From: Elioraea rosea
GTDB taxonomy: Bacteria > Pseudomonadota > Alphaproteobacteria > Acetobacterales > Acetobacteraceae
Length of the DNA: 64,000 bases
Assembly (NCBI RefSeq): GCF_007644105.1
Contig: NZ_VFAC01000003.1
Coordinates: forward strand, 180,727 to 244,726
Direction: 5' to 3'
Under the pieces are notes generated by a model. That model saw only the letters and a list, made by a program, of their open reading frames with translations. It did not search any database and was not told the DNA's origin. A program made the translations under genes and the position numbers. Of the stretch, positions 1 through 8,772 are shown in pieces; position 1 is the first letter of the stretch, and every line of letters begins with the position of its first letter.

Positions 1-632
1 AGCATGCGCTCGAGCACCTCGGGCTCCTGTGCCCCGGCGATGGCGTGGCGCTCGCCGAACACGAAGCAGGGCACGCCGTTGATGCCGAGGCGGTGGGCGC
101 GGAGGTTGTCCGCGTGCACCGCATCGGTGCCGAAGCCTGCCGGCCCGTGCATCGCGGGCTCGCCGCGAAGCCCCGTCTCCGACCAGATCGCGCCGAGCGT
201 CGCCCGGTCGCCAATGTCGCGGCCTTCGCAGAAATGCGCCGCGAACAGGGCATCGACGAGGTCCGCCGCGCGGCCCTCTGCCGCGGCGAGGCGGACGAGC
301 CTGTGCGCCTCGACCGTCGATGGCGTGCGGGTGATCCGGTCGAACCGGAAGGCGAGGCCCTCGGTCTGGCCGACCTCGGCGATCGCGGCATGCAGCCTGC
401 GCGCGCGCTCCTCGCCGCCGAACTTCCTCTGCAGGTACTCCGCCCGCGCCATGCCGCGCGCAGGCATGTCGGGGTTCAGCAGGAAGGGGCGGTAGGACAC
501 GTCGACCACCAGGTCGGGCCGGCGGGCGACGGTGCGCGCCAGGCGCCTGACCCCGATCCAGCACCAGGGGCAGACGAGGTCGAAGACGACCTCGACCGCA
601 AGGCGCTGGGTGCGGGGGGCGAGCATGTTCAT
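1..632 (-). CDS. DsbA-family oxidoreductase, FrnE-like (3' end cut by window)
   Basis: Thioredoxin-fold dithiol oxidoreductase of the FrnE/2-hydroxychromene-2-carboxylate isomerase family. Residues 21-24 are the active-site CPWC motif following a beta strand (VEVVFDLV), and the region near the C-terminus (GVPCFVFGER) matches the cis-proline loop of the fold. About 210 codons are visible; family members are usually 215-235 residues, so only a short tail is missing. No signal peptide is seen, so a cytoplasmic protein is likely. The chosen ATG ends at 632; a second in-frame ATG lies two codons later, and neither has a strong ribosome site. It is divergent from the chemoreceptor gene at 742. The exact substrate cannot be told from sequence. 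Confidence 0.9.
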   Translation of the reverse strand, partial: MNMLAPRTQRLAVEVVFDLVCPWCWIGVRRLARTVARRPDLVVDVSYRPFLLNPDMPARGMARAEYLQRKFGGEERARRLHAAIAEVGQTEGLAFRFDRITRTPSTVEAHRLVRLAAAEGRAADLVDALFAAHFCEGRDIGDRATLGAIWSETGLRGEPAMHGPAGFGTDAVHADNLRAHRLGINGVPCFVFGERHAIAGAQEPEVLERM

Positions 633-741
633 GAAGGAAGGATAAACCGGACCCATTCGCGGGTCACGCGCCAGCGTTTCCGCTTTCGTTACCCCTGTCT
701 GCGATCCCTGGCAGCGACAGCGCTTCAGGAAGGACGATCCA

Positions 742-2430
742 ATGGCCGTACCCATTCGTCTCGGCCTCGCGGGCCGCATCTATCTCGCCATCGGCATGAT
801 GGCGGCCGTCACCGTCGCCACCTTCGGCATCGGGCTTGTCGAGCTCCGCACCTATGACCGGACGCTGATGGCGGTGAAGAACGCCGGCGAGCGCACGGCG
901 GTGGCGGAGCGGCTGAACGCGCTCGTGTACGCCGCTGTGATGGACAGCCGCGGCATCTACATGTCCGAGAATACCGAGAAGGCGAAGCCCTTCGCTGCCG
1001 GGCTCAGGCGCTTCCTCGCAGCGATCGAGCGCGACGTGACGGAATGGGAATCGCTTCTGCCGGAGGATCGCCGAGCGGGATTCGCCCCGGTGAAGGCCGG
1101 CGCGGCCGACTTCGTGCGCCTCCGCTCGGAACTCGCGCGGCTCGGCACGGAGGTGTCGATCGCCGAGGCGAACCGCATCGGCAACAACGACGACAATCGC
1201 CGCAACCGCGCTGCCTTCAACGCCGCGATCGATGCGGCGGCGAAGCAGACGGCCGAGGAGATGGAGGTGCTTGCCGCCGCCGTGGCAGGCCTCTTCCGCA
1301 GTACCGCTTTCTGGCTCGGCGGTTCGGTTCTCGCCGCTTTGAGCCTGATCGGGCTGCTCGCGGTGCTGATGGTGCGACGGACGATCGTGCGTCCGCTCGC
1401 GGGCGTCAGCGATGCGCTTGCCGCCCTCGCCTCCGGTGACACCACCACCGTGGTTCCGGGCGCTGCCCGCACCGACGAGATCGGCGCGCTCGCCCGCACC
1501 GCCGACAGCTTCCGCGAGGCGCTGGTCGCGCGCGCGGCGATGCAGGAGAAGGCCCGCGAGGAGGCAGAGGCCAAGGCCCGCCGCGCCGAGGTGATGGCCT
1601 CGGAGATCGCGCGCTTCGACGACGCCTCCTCCGGCGTGATGGATGCGCTGACGCAGGCCGCCTCCTCGCTCGGCGCAGCGGTCCAGGGCATGCGGGCGGT
1701 GGCGGAGGCCACGGCCTCGGGCTCGACGGCAATGGCCGGTGCTGCGGGCAGCGCGTCCTCGAACGTCCAGACGGTCGCTGCCGCGGCGGAGGAGTTGTCG
1801 GCCAGCATCAGCGAGATCACCCGCCAGGTGTCGGAGGCCGCGCGCATCGCCGGCCGTGCCGTCGACGAGGCCCGTCGCACGGATGACACCGTGCAGGGGC
1901 TGGCGGAAGGCGCGCGCAGGATCGGCGACGTGGTTCGCCTGATCAGCGACATCGCGGGGCAGACGAACCTTCTTGCGCTCAACGCAACGATCGAGGCGGC
2001 GAGGGCAGGCGAGGCGGGCAAGGGCTTCGCGGTGGTGGCGTCGGAGGTGAAGAACCTCGCCGCGCAGACGGGCAAGGCGACGGAGGAGATCGCCGGCCAG
2101 ATCGAGGCGATCCAGGGCTCGACGGCGGAGGCGGTGACGGCCATCGGCGCGATCGGCAAGGTGATCGACGAGATCGCCAGCATCGCCTCGGCGATCGCCG
2201 CCGCGGTCGAGCAGCAGGGTGCGGCGACGGCGGAGATCGCGCGCAACGTCCAGCAGGCCGCCGCCGGCACGGCGGAGGTCTCGGACAGGGTGAGCGTGGT
2301 GCAGCAGGCCGGTGCGGACGCGGACCGTCAGGCCGCGGTGGTGGCGGAGACCTCGCAGGACGTCTCGTCCGCCTCTGCGCGGATGCGCCAGGAGGTCGAG
2401 ACCTTCCTCGGGCGCCTAAAGGCGGCCTGA
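742..2430 (+). CDS. Methyl-accepting chemotaxis protein
   Basis: Transmembrane chemoreceptor that signals to CheA/CheW. Membrane segments lie at about residues 12-34 and 188-211 and enclose a roughly 150-residue helical periplasmic sensor. HAMP follows (about 212-265), then a cytoplasmic coiled-coil signalling domain whose hairpin tip (about 394-435) carries the highly conserved [20 protein letters not shown] stretch. The ATG has a good ribosome site (AGGAAGGA). No C-terminal CheR/CheB-tethering pentapeptide is present. The ligand is unknown; the sensor resembles four-helix-bundle types. A GC-rich inverted repeat follows the stop. A second receptor with a nearly identical tip is at 42252-43955, and flagellar genes lie at the far end of the window. 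Confidence 0.95.
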   Translation: MAVPIRLGLAGRIYLAIGMMAAVTVATFGIGLVELRTYDRTLMAVKNAGERTAVAERLNALVYAAVMDSRGIYMSENTEKAKPFAAGLRRFLAAIERDVTEWESLLPEDRRAGFAPVKAGAADFVRLRSELARLGTEVSIAEANRIGNNDDNRRNRAAFNAAIDAAAKQTAEEMEVLAAAVAGLFRSTAFWLGGSVLAALSLIGLLAVLMVRRTIVRPLAGVSDALAALASGDTTTVVPGAARTDEIGALARTADSFREALVARAAMQEKAREEAEAKARRAEVMASEIARFDDASSGVMDALTQAASSLGAAVQGMRAVAEATASGSTAMAGAAGSASSNVQTVAAAAEELSASISEITRQVSEAARIAGRAVDEARRTDDTVQGLAEGARRIGDVVRLISDIAGQTNLLALNATIEAARAGEAGKGFAVVASEVKNLAAQTGKATEEIAGQIEAIQGSTAEAVTAIGAIGKVIDEIASIASAIAAAVEQQGAATAEIARNVQQAAAGTAEVSDRVSVVQQAGADADRQAAVVAETSQDVSSASARMRQEVETFLGRLKAA

Positions 2431-2450
2431 GCAGCAACTTCAAACGAAAG

Positions 2451-2480
2451 GGCGGGCGGCGCCTAGCGGTGCCGCCCGCC
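2451..2480. terminator. Perfect 10-bp inverted repeat between convergent genes
   Basis: GGCGGGCGGC at 2451-2460 pairs fully with GCCGCCCGCC at 2471-2480 around a 10-base loop. It sits 20 bases after the chemoreceptor stop and 40 bases before the stop of the convergent lipoprotein gene, so it could end transcription from both sides. No T-tract follows on either strand, which makes an intrinsic terminator uncertain. Confidence 0.5.
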
Positions 2481-2520
2481 GGATCGCGTCCTATGCCAAG
2501 GCTTCAGCGCCAGGCAGCCC

Positions 2521-2760
2521 TCAGCGCCAGGCGGGCCTGCCGAGATTGACCTGGTCGCTGTTAGTGAGCGCGCCGGCCGCCGCGCCGAGCGCGCCGCCAA
2601 CCACGGCGCCCTGCAGAAGCGTCGCGCCCGTCACGGCGCCGACGGCGAGGCCCGCGCCGGTGCCGATCGCGGCGCCGGAGAGTGCGCGGTCTCCGGTCGT
2701 GTTGCCGCAGGCGGCGAGAAGCAGCGTGGCGGCGAGCAGCAGCGGGGTAATGGGCTTCAT
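2521..2760 (-). CDS. Glycine-rich small lipoprotein
   Basis: A 79-residue predicted outer-membrane or periplasmic lipoprotein. The signal sequence ends in a lipobox (LLLAAC, lipidated Cys about residue 18) followed directly by GNTTGDRA, then a glycine/alanine zipper segment and a conserved tail (DQVNLGRPAWR). The start is the ATG preceded by GGAGAGGAG. The same head (CGNTTGDRA) and tail occur in the lipoprotein at 37957-38202, so the two are paralogues. Glycine-zipper proteins of this size are often membrane-inserting or stress-induced, but no function can be assigned here. Confidence 0.8.
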   Translation of the reverse strand: MKPITPLLLAATLLLAACGNTTGDRALSGAAIGTGAGLAVGAVTGATLLQGAVVGGALGAAAGALTNSDQVNLGRPAWR

Positions 2761-3017
2761 GGGTCTCCTCTCCAGCGGGTCGCGAATCGGGTCGTCGGCA
2801 TCATCATCGCGGATGAGTTGGCGGAAACACGGCATGACATCGGTCAAAACCGAGCGGCCGCTCACATTCACGCGAGCATCTCCCGTCGCACGCATCGCGC
2901 CACGGTCGCCAGCGTCAATGCGGCAGCGGCCGCCGGGTTGCACATCCTCCCTATGCTGGAACCCCGGATACGCGGCAAGATCACGGGCAAGCCGCACCGA
3001 ATGAGGAACGACGACGC

Positions 3018-3548
3018 ATGGGCGCTTCCTTCGCCACCGAACGCCGCCTGCTCGCCGAGGATGAGCTCGGACCTGTCCAGAACAGCCATTACCCCGCCCT
3101 CGACGAGATGCCGCACGACGACCTCGTGTCGCTTGCGCGCTGGCTGCGCGAACGCCATGGCCGGGCGCGCGACATCATCCGCGGCCGCCGCCGCGTGCGT
3201 CGCGGCAAGGCCGAGCCGCGCGGCACGGCGACCGAAAGCGCCTCGGAGCGAGGGCTGCAGGCGAAGAAGCAGGTCTTCGCGCGCGGGCTCAAGCGGGTGA
3301 ATGCCCGCCTCGCGCAGATCGCGGGGGATCGCAAGCGCGAGCGTGCGCAGGCCGCGATGCGCGAGGCGCTCGCCCGCCGCGAGGCGCAGCCCGTGCATCA
3401 CCCGCAGCCCGGGCGCACGGCGCATCGCGGCATGGCGGCGGTGCCGCGCGAGAAGCGCCGCGGCATCATCACCGGCGGGCGCGTCGGCAGCGTCTCGCAG
3501 CAGAACAAGTCCGCGCAGGCCGCCCGCGACAGCGGGCCGGGCGGCTGA
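3018..3548 (+). CDS. Conserved-looking basic protein of unknown function
   Basis: I do not recognise this 176-residue protein. The first 55 residues look like a compact folded unit (PHDDLVSLARWLRERHGRAR), followed by a very Arg/Lys/Ala-rich, probably disordered or nucleic-acid-binding region and a Gly/Ser-rich end. No signal peptide or membrane segment is seen. GAGGAA lies 12 bases ahead of the ATG. It is followed after 25 bases by the hydrolase gene at 3574, so the two may be co-transcribed. The arginine-rich composition can be produced by shadow frames in GC-rich DNA, but codon bias (G/C at third positions) in this frame supports a real gene. Confidence 0.6.
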   Translation: MGASFATERRLLAEDELGPVQNSHYPALDEMPHDDLVSLARWLRERHGRARDIIRGRRRVRRGKAEPRGTATESASERGLQAKKQVFARGLKRVNARLAQIAGDRKRERAQAAMREALARREAQPVHHPQPGRTAHRGMAAVPREKRRGIITGGRVGSVSQQNKSAQAARDSGPGG

Positions 3549-3573
3549 GCCGCCGCCTGTCGGGCGGCCATCG

Positions 3574-5031
3574 GTGAGGCGCTTCACGCTTCGCTGGCTG
3601 AAGCGCCTCGGCCTGCTCGCGGCGGGCGCGCTTGCGGCCTTCATCGTCGTCCGCGCCGTCGACAGCCAGGGCGGCCCCCCGCTCGAGCTCTGGCACACCG
3701 TCATCCCCGACGAGCCGCGCGCGGAGGCGATCGACCGGCTCGACTGGGAGGGCTACCTCGCCGAGGAGAGGCGGATCTTCGACGAGATCCGCCGCGAGGT
3801 GGTCGAGAAGCTGCCCGAGCATGCGCGGAGGCCGGACAACCGCTATTTCGCGGACGGCCCGATCAACCCCCGCCATTTCGAGAACGACTGGAACCGCTCC
3901 TACGTCCTCGTGCCGGAGGGCGCGCCGCGCGGCGGGGTGGTGCTGCTGCACGGGCTGACGGATGCGCCCTACAGCCTTCGCCACGTCGCCGCGCTCTATC
4001 GCGACCAGGGCTTCGTCGCGGTGGGCTTGCGCGTACCCGCGCACGGCACCGTTCCCGCCGCGCTCACCGACACGGTGTGGGAGGACTGGGCGGCGGCGAC
4101 ACGGCTTGCGATGCGCGAGGCGCGCCGCCGTGCGGGCCCCGCCGTGCCGATCCACATCGTCGGCTTCTCCAATGGCGGGGCGCTCGCGCTGAAGCATGCG
4201 CTCGATGCCGTCGAGGACGACAGGCTGGTGATGCCAGACCGGCTCATCCTCGTCTCGCCTATGGTCGGCATCACCGCCTTCGCGCGCTTCGCCGGCCTTG
4301 CCTCGATCCCGGCCTATTTCCCGGCCTTCGCCAAGGCCGCCTGGCTCTCGATCATCCCCGAGTTCAACCCGTTCAAGTACAACTCCTTCCCCGTCAACGG
4401 AGCCCGCCAGTCGCACAGGCTGACGCAGGCGCTGCAGACGCAGATCAGGGCGCATGCGCGCGACGGGCGCATCGCGCGGCTGCCGCCCGTGCTGACCTTC
4501 CAGTCGGTGGTGGATTTCACCGTCTCCACGCGCGCCGTCGTCACCGCCCTCTACGCGAACCTGCCTGCCAACGGGTCGGAGCTCGTGCTGTTCGACCGCA
4601 ATCGCGCGACCAAGCTCGGCCCGCTGCTTCGCCCGACCTTCGACACGGTGGCCGCGCGACTCGTTCCGGATGCGCCACGGCCCTGGCGGCTCGTTCTCGT
4701 CACCAACGCAGACGACGCGACGACCGAGACGGTCGCGCGCGTGACGGAATCGGGCGCGACCGAGGAACGCATCGTGCCGCTTGGCGCAACCTATCCGCGG
4801 CATGTCTTCTCGCTTTCCCATGTCGCGCTACCCTTCCCGGAGTGGGACCCGCTCTATGGTGCGAGCCCGGCCTCGCCTGCCGCCTATGGTGTTGAGCTCG
4901 GAACGATCGGCGCGCGCGGCGAGGTCGGCGTCCTGATCGTCAGCCTCGACAATCTCGCGCGCATGAGCTGGAACCCGTTCTACGACGACATGATGGCGCG
5001 GATCGCGGCGATGATCCCGGTGCCGCGGTGA
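3574..5031 (+). CDS. Membrane-anchored alpha/beta hydrolase
   Basis: A 485-residue alpha/beta-hydrolase-fold enzyme. An N-terminal membrane anchor or signal (LGLLAAGALAAFIVV) follows the basic start MRRFTLRWLKR, which is why the GTG at 3574 is preferred over upstream in-frame starts. The oxyanion region HGLTD and the nucleophile elbow GFSNGG are present, and a His near the end of the hydrolase core (RHVFSLSHVALP) could serve as base. It is probably an esterase or lipase acting at the periplasmic face; the substrate is unknown. A second, unrelated-looking hydrolase of the same fold begins 34 bases downstream, so the two may form an operon. Confidence 0.85.
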   Translation: MRRFTLRWLKRLGLLAAGALAAFIVVRAVDSQGGPPLELWHTVIPDEPRAEAIDRLDWEGYLAEERRIFDEIRREVVEKLPEHARRPDNRYFADGPINPRHFENDWNRSYVLVPEGAPRGGVVLLHGLTDAPYSLRHVAALYRDQGFVAVGLRVPAHGTVPAALTDTVWEDWAAATRLAMREARRRAGPAVPIHIVGFSNGGALALKHALDAVEDDRLVMPDRLILVSPMVGITAFARFAGLASIPAYFPAFAKAAWLSIIPEFNPFKYNSFPVNGARQSHRLTQALQTQIRAHARDGRIARLPPVLTFQSVVDFTVSTRAVVTALYANLPANGSELVLFDRNRATKLGPLLRPTFDTVAARLVPDAPRPWRLVLVTNADDATTETVARVTESGATEERIVPLGATYPRHVFSLSHVALPFPEWDPLYGASPASPAAYGVELGTIGARGEVGVLIVSLDNLARMSWNPFYDDMMARIAAMIPVPR

Positions 5032-5065
5032 GGCGCCGTGCGGGGCAGCGCGCACCGACGCTGAC

Positions 5066-5995
5066 GTGAGACGGCGCTTGGCCCTCCTTGCCCTGATCGG
5101 ACTCGTCGTCGTCCTTGCCGCGCTCGCCGCCTGGGCCTGGACGCCGGACCGCGGGCGGGCGGAGCTCGAGGCGCGCTACCTCGCCGCGCCGGGCGACATG
5201 CTCGAGGTCGGCGGAACGAGGCTGCATGTGCGCGAGGGCGGGCGGGCGGATGCGCCGGCCGTCATCCTGCTCCACGGCTTCGGCGCCTCGCTTCACACCT
5301 GGGAGCCCTGGGCCGAGGCGCTCGCCGCGACGCATCGCGTGATCCGCTACGACCTGCCCGGCTTCGGCCTCTCGCCGCCCGACCCGAACGGCGACTATTC
5401 GCTCGCGCGCGACGTCGCCCTGCTCGGTGCGCTGATGGACAGGCTCGGCGTCGCGGAGGCAGCGCTCGTCGGCCATTCGATGGGCGGCAGGGTCGCCTGG
5501 CATTTCGCCGCACGGCACCCCGCGCGCGTGACCGCGCTCGTTCTGGTCGCGCCCGACGGCTTCGCCTCTCCCGGCAAATCCTATGGCGAGGCGCCGAAGG
5601 TCGGCCCGCTACTTGGGCTGATGCGCCATTTCCTGCCGCGCGCGCTGCTGCGCCCCAACCTCGCCGCCGCCTATGCCGACCCCTCGCGCCTCGATGAGGC
5701 GACGGTGACGCGCTACCATGACCTGATGCGCGCGCCCGGCGCGCGGGATGCCATGCTCGCTCGCCTCTCGCAGGCCGTTCTCGAGGACCCCGCCGGGCTG
5801 CTGCCGCGCATCACCGCGCCGGTGCTGCTGCTGTGGGGCGAGCAGGACCGGATGATCCCGGCCACGCACGCTGCCGACTACGTTCGGTTCCTGCCCGAAG
5901 CGCAGGTCGTTCGCCTGCCAGGCCTCGGCCATGTCCCGCACGAGGAGGACCCGGCGCGGTCTCTCCCGCCGGTCGCGACGTTCCTCGGCGGGTGA
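5066..5995 (+). CDS. Alpha/beta hydrolase
   Basis: A 309-residue alpha/beta hydrolase with an N-terminal hydrophobic anchor (ALLALIGLVVVLAALAAWAW). It has the oxyanion motif HGFGAS, the nucleophile elbow GHSMGG, an acid loop (LLWGEQDRMIP) and a catalytic-His loop (GLGHVPHEEDP), so all three catalytic elements are present. The size and order match the soluble-epoxide-hydrolase/haloalkane-type group of simple one-domain hydrolases. The start is a GTG 34 bases after the preceding hydrolase stop. It probably acts on a small ester or related substrate at the membrane. Confidence 0.88.
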   Translation: MRRRLALLALIGLVVVLAALAAWAWTPDRGRAELEARYLAAPGDMLEVGGTRLHVREGGRADAPAVILLHGFGASLHTWEPWAEALAATHRVIRYDLPGFGLSPPDPNGDYSLARDVALLGALMDRLGVAEAALVGHSMGGRVAWHFAARHPARVTALVLVAPDGFASPGKSYGEAPKVGPLLGLMRHFLPRALLRPNLAAAYADPSRLDEATVTRYHDLMRAPGARDAMLARLSQAVLEDPAGLLPRITAPVLLLWGEQDRMIPATHAADYVRFLPEAQVVRLPGLGHVPHEEDPARSLPPVATFLGG

Positions 5996-6103
5996 CCACT
6001 TGCGCATCGCGGAAACGGCGCGACCAGGCGCTTGACCGGACGGCCCGCTCTCCCCATCGTCTCGGCCGGAGCGAGAACCGCCAAGAGCGAGGGGAGACGT
6101 CGT

Positions 6104-6553
6104 ATGGTCGATGTATCGATCAACGGGCAGTCGCGCCGTCTGGATGCCGATCCGGACATGCCGCTGCTTTGGGCTTTGCGTGACCTTCTTGACCTGACCG
6201 GAACGAAATACGGCTGCGGCATCGCGCAGTGCGGCGCCTGCACCGTGCATGTCGACGGCGAGCCGGTGCGCGCCTGCGTCACGCCGCTCTCCGCCGTCGC
6301 GGGCCGGAAGGTGACGACGATCGAGGGGCTGCACCCGGAGGGCAAGCACCCCGTGCAGCAGGCCTGGGTCGATGCCCAGGTGCCGCAGTGCGGCTACTGC
6401 CAGTCGGGGCAGATCATGTCCGCCGCGGCGCTGCTCGCGAAGAACCCGAACCCGTCGGATGCCGACATCGATGCCGCGATGGAAGGCCATCTCTGCCGCT
6501 GCGGCACGTACCAGCGCATCCGCACCGCCATCAAGCGCGCGGCAACGAGCTGA
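6104..6553 (+). CDS. iorA: (2Fe-2S) small subunit of a molybdenum hydroxylase (isoquinoline oxidoreductase alpha type)
   Basis: A 149-residue electron-transfer subunit of the xanthine dehydrogenase superfamily. The N-terminal plant-ferredoxin-like cluster site is [12 protein letters not shown] plus a later Cys (VRAC), and the C-terminal four-helix cluster site is QCGYCQSG with HLCRCGTY. Electrons would pass from the molybdopterin subunit encoded 14 bases downstream through these clusters to a cytochrome. The ATG at 6104 is preceded by GAGGGGAGA. There is no separate FAD subunit in the locus, which fits the IorAB/aldehyde-dehydrogenase two-subunit type rather than xanthine dehydrogenase. The gene symbol is by family only. 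Confidence 0.92.
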   Translation: MVDVSINGQSRRLDADPDMPLLWALRDLLDLTGTKYGCGIAQCGACTVHVDGEPVRACVTPLSAVAGRKVTTIEGLHPEGKHPVQQAWVDAQVPQCGYCQSGQIMSAAALLAKNPNPSDADIDAAMEGHLCRCGTYQRIRTAIKRAATS

Positions 6554-6567
6554 GGGAGAACCGAGAG

Positions 6568-8730
6568 ATGAACGAGATGACTCTCTCCCGCCGCGGCGCG
6601 CTGAAGGCGACCGCCGCGGCCGCCGCCGCCCTGGTGCTGCCTGTCGAGGCGCCGGCGCAGCAGCTTCCGAATGACGGGCTGTTCGCGCCCGCCGAGCCGC
6701 CCGCGCGGATCGGCGCGCCGAAGGCCTATATCCGCATCGCCGCGGACGGGCGCGCGACGATCTTCTCGCCGACCTCCGAGACCGGCCAGGGCACGCATAC
6801 CGGCCACGCCATGATCTTCGCCGAGGAGCTCGGCCTGCCGCTCGATCGCATCACCGTCGAGGTCGGCCAGCCCGGACCGGACTTCCGGCGCATCCAGGGC
6901 AACGAGATGAACTCCGGCGGCTCGCTCGGCACCCGCTACTGGTATGCACCGTTCCGCAAGGTGGCGGCACAGGCGCGCGAGATGCTGGTCGCAGCCGCGG
7001 CGCAGCGCCTCGGCGTTCCTGCGGGCGAGCTCCGCACGGCGGAGGGCCGCGTCGTCCATACCGCGTCGAACCGCTCGCTCGGCTTCGGCGAGCTCGTCGA
7101 GGCGGCGATGGCGCTGCCCGTTCCCGAGAACCCCACGCTGAAGCCGGAGGGCGAACACCGGCTCCTCCGACAGCCGACGCAGCGGCTCGACGTTCCGCCG
7201 AAAGTGCGCGGCGCGGCGAAGTACGGCTCCGACGTCACGCTGCCCAACATGGTCTATGCGGTGGTGAAGCTCTCGCCGGTGTTCCGGGGCGAGCTAGACA
7301 GCTTCGACAAGGCGTCGATCGCCAGCATCCCCGGCATCATCGACGTCGTTCCGCTTCCCTCCGGCGTCGCGGTGGTGGCGAACTCCACCTGGGCGGCCAT
7401 GCGCGGGGCGAAGGCGATCAACGTCCGCTTCAAGCCCACCCCGCATGACGGCATGGACAGCGAGACCTTCTCCGCCCGCATGCGCGAGGGGCTCGGCCGC
7501 CCCGGCCACGTGAACAAGAACGACGGCGACATCGATGCCGTGTTCGCCTCCGCCGCGCGCGTGGTCGAGGCGACCTACGAGGTGCCGTATCTCGCCCATG
7601 CCTGCATGGAGACCGACAACTGCACCGCGCGCATCAATGCGGACGGATCGGTGGAGCTCTGGCTGCCCACGCAGCACCAGGACTTCGTGCAGGGTGCCGT
7701 CTCGCGTGTTCTCGGCGTTCCGCGCGAGCGCATCACGGTGAACACGACCTGGGCCGGCGGCGGCTTCGGCAGGCGCTATGGATGGGGGGCGGCCGAACAT
7801 GCCGCTGCCGTGGCCAAGGCGGTCGGCCGTCCGGTGAAGCTGATCTGGACGCGCGAGGACGATCTGGGCCAGGGCTACTACCGCCCCGCTCAGGTCGCGC
7901 GCATGCGCGCCGCGCTCGATGCCTCCGGAAAGGTGATCGGCTTCCACTTCAAGGCCTCGGGCCCCGGCACGGGAACTGATCTCCGCCCCTACACGATCCG
8001 CAACGATTTCGATCCGACATCGGTCCAGTCGGTCGCGGACACGCGCTACCGCTTCGGCGCCTTCCGCACCGAGTACGTGCGCGTCGATGGCCCGCCGATC
8101 CCGTGGATCTGGCGCGCCGTCGGCTCGACGCAGTGCGGCTACTTCGTGGAGTGCTTCCTCGACGAGGTGGCCCAGGCAGCCGGCAAGGACCCGCTTGCGC
8201 TTCGGCGCGAGCTGCTCGCGCATGACGCGCGCGCGCTGAACGTGGTGAACACCGCTGCCGAGAAGGGCGGCTGGGGCACGCCGCTCGCTCCGGGGCGGCA
8301 TCGCGGCATCGCCTATGTCGAGAGCTACGGCAGCCTCGTCGCCGAGGTGGCGGAGGTTTCCGTCACCAATGGCGCGGTGAGGGTTCACAAGGTCACCGTC
8401 GCGATCGACTGCGGCGAGTTCGTCAACCCCGAGACGATTGCGCAGCAGGCGGAGGGCGGCGTGGTGATGGGACTTTCCGCGGCGCTGCACGAAGGCATCG
8501 TCATGAAGAACGGCCGTGCGGAGAACACCAACTTCGACAGCTACACGCCGATGCGGATCGCAGAGGCGCCTGTTGTCGAGACGCACATCATCCGCTCGGG
8601 CCAGACCATCGGCGGCGTTGGCGAGCCGCCACTTCCGCCTGCGGCACCGGCGATGGTCAACGCGATCTTCGCCGCCACCGGCAAGCGCGTGCGCACCCTG
8701 CCGGTCGACCGCACCGACCTGCGCACCTGA
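6568..8730 (+). CDS. iorB: Molybdopterin subunit of an isoquinoline 1-oxidoreductase-type hydroxylase
   Basis: The 720-residue catalytic subunit. It starts with a Tat signal (SRRGALKATAAAAAALVLP) that would carry the folded cofactor-loaded heterodimer to the periplasm. The aldehyde-oxidase/xanthine-dehydrogenase molybdopterin-binding domain follows in two parts, with typical stretches such as GGGFGRRYGWGAAEH and VGEPPLPPAAPA; the latter corresponds to the active-site glutamate loop (GVGEP). Start at 6568, 14 bases after iorA. Known relatives oxidise N-heterocycles or aldehydes; the substrate here is open. The genes for a partner cytochrome are not adjacent, although a cytochrome c lies at 11190. 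Confidence 0.92.
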   Translation: MNEMTLSRRGALKATAAAAAALVLPVEAPAQQLPNDGLFAPAEPPARIGAPKAYIRIAADGRATIFSPTSETGQGTHTGHAMIFAEELGLPLDRITVEVGQPGPDFRRIQGNEMNSGGSLGTRYWYAPFRKVAAQAREMLVAAAAQRLGVPAGELRTAEGRVVHTASNRSLGFGELVEAAMALPVPENPTLKPEGEHRLLRQPTQRLDVPPKVRGAAKYGSDVTLPNMVYAVVKLSPVFRGELDSFDKASIASIPGIIDVVPLPSGVAVVANSTWAAMRGAKAINVRFKPTPHDGMDSETFSARMREGLGRPGHVNKNDGDIDAVFASAARVVEATYEVPYLAHACMETDNCTARINADGSVELWLPTQHQDFVQGAVSRVLGVPRERITVNTTWAGGGFGRRYGWGAAEHAAAVAKAVGRPVKLIWTREDDLGQGYYRPAQVARMRAALDASGKVIGFHFKASGPGTGTDLRPYTIRNDFDPTSVQSVADTRYRFGAFRTEYVRVDGPPIPWIWRAVGSTQCGYFVECFLDEVAQAAGKDPLALRRELLAHDARALNVVNTAAEKGGWGTPLAPGRHRGIAYVESYGSLVAEVAEVSVTNGAVRVHKVTVAIDCGEFVNPETIAQQAEGGVVMGLSAALHEGIVMKNGRAENTNFDSYTPMRIAEAPVVETHIIRSGQTIGGVGEPPLPPAAPAMVNAIFAATGKRVRTLPVDRTDLRT

Positions 8731-8740
8731 CGATTGGGTT

Positions 8741-8768
8741 CGCCCCGGCTCCGAAAGGGGCCGGGGCG
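8741..8768. terminator. Bidirectional hairpin between iorB and chrA
   Basis: CGCCCCGGC at 8741-8749 pairs with GCCGGGGCG at 8760-8768 around a 10-base loop. It lies 10 bases after the iorB stop and 4 bases before the chrA stop on the other strand. There is no T-tract, so it may act as an attenuator or mRNA 3' end stabiliser rather than a strict intrinsic terminator. Confidence 0.5.
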
Positions 8769-8772
8769 AGGC

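Noticed and set aside
957..2270. A 437-codon minus-strand frame inside the chemoreceptor; a similar one over 42139-43437
   Set aside because: Both are Ser/Ala-rich mirrors of the chemoreceptor coiled coil and appear in the same place in two paralogous genes, so they are shadows.
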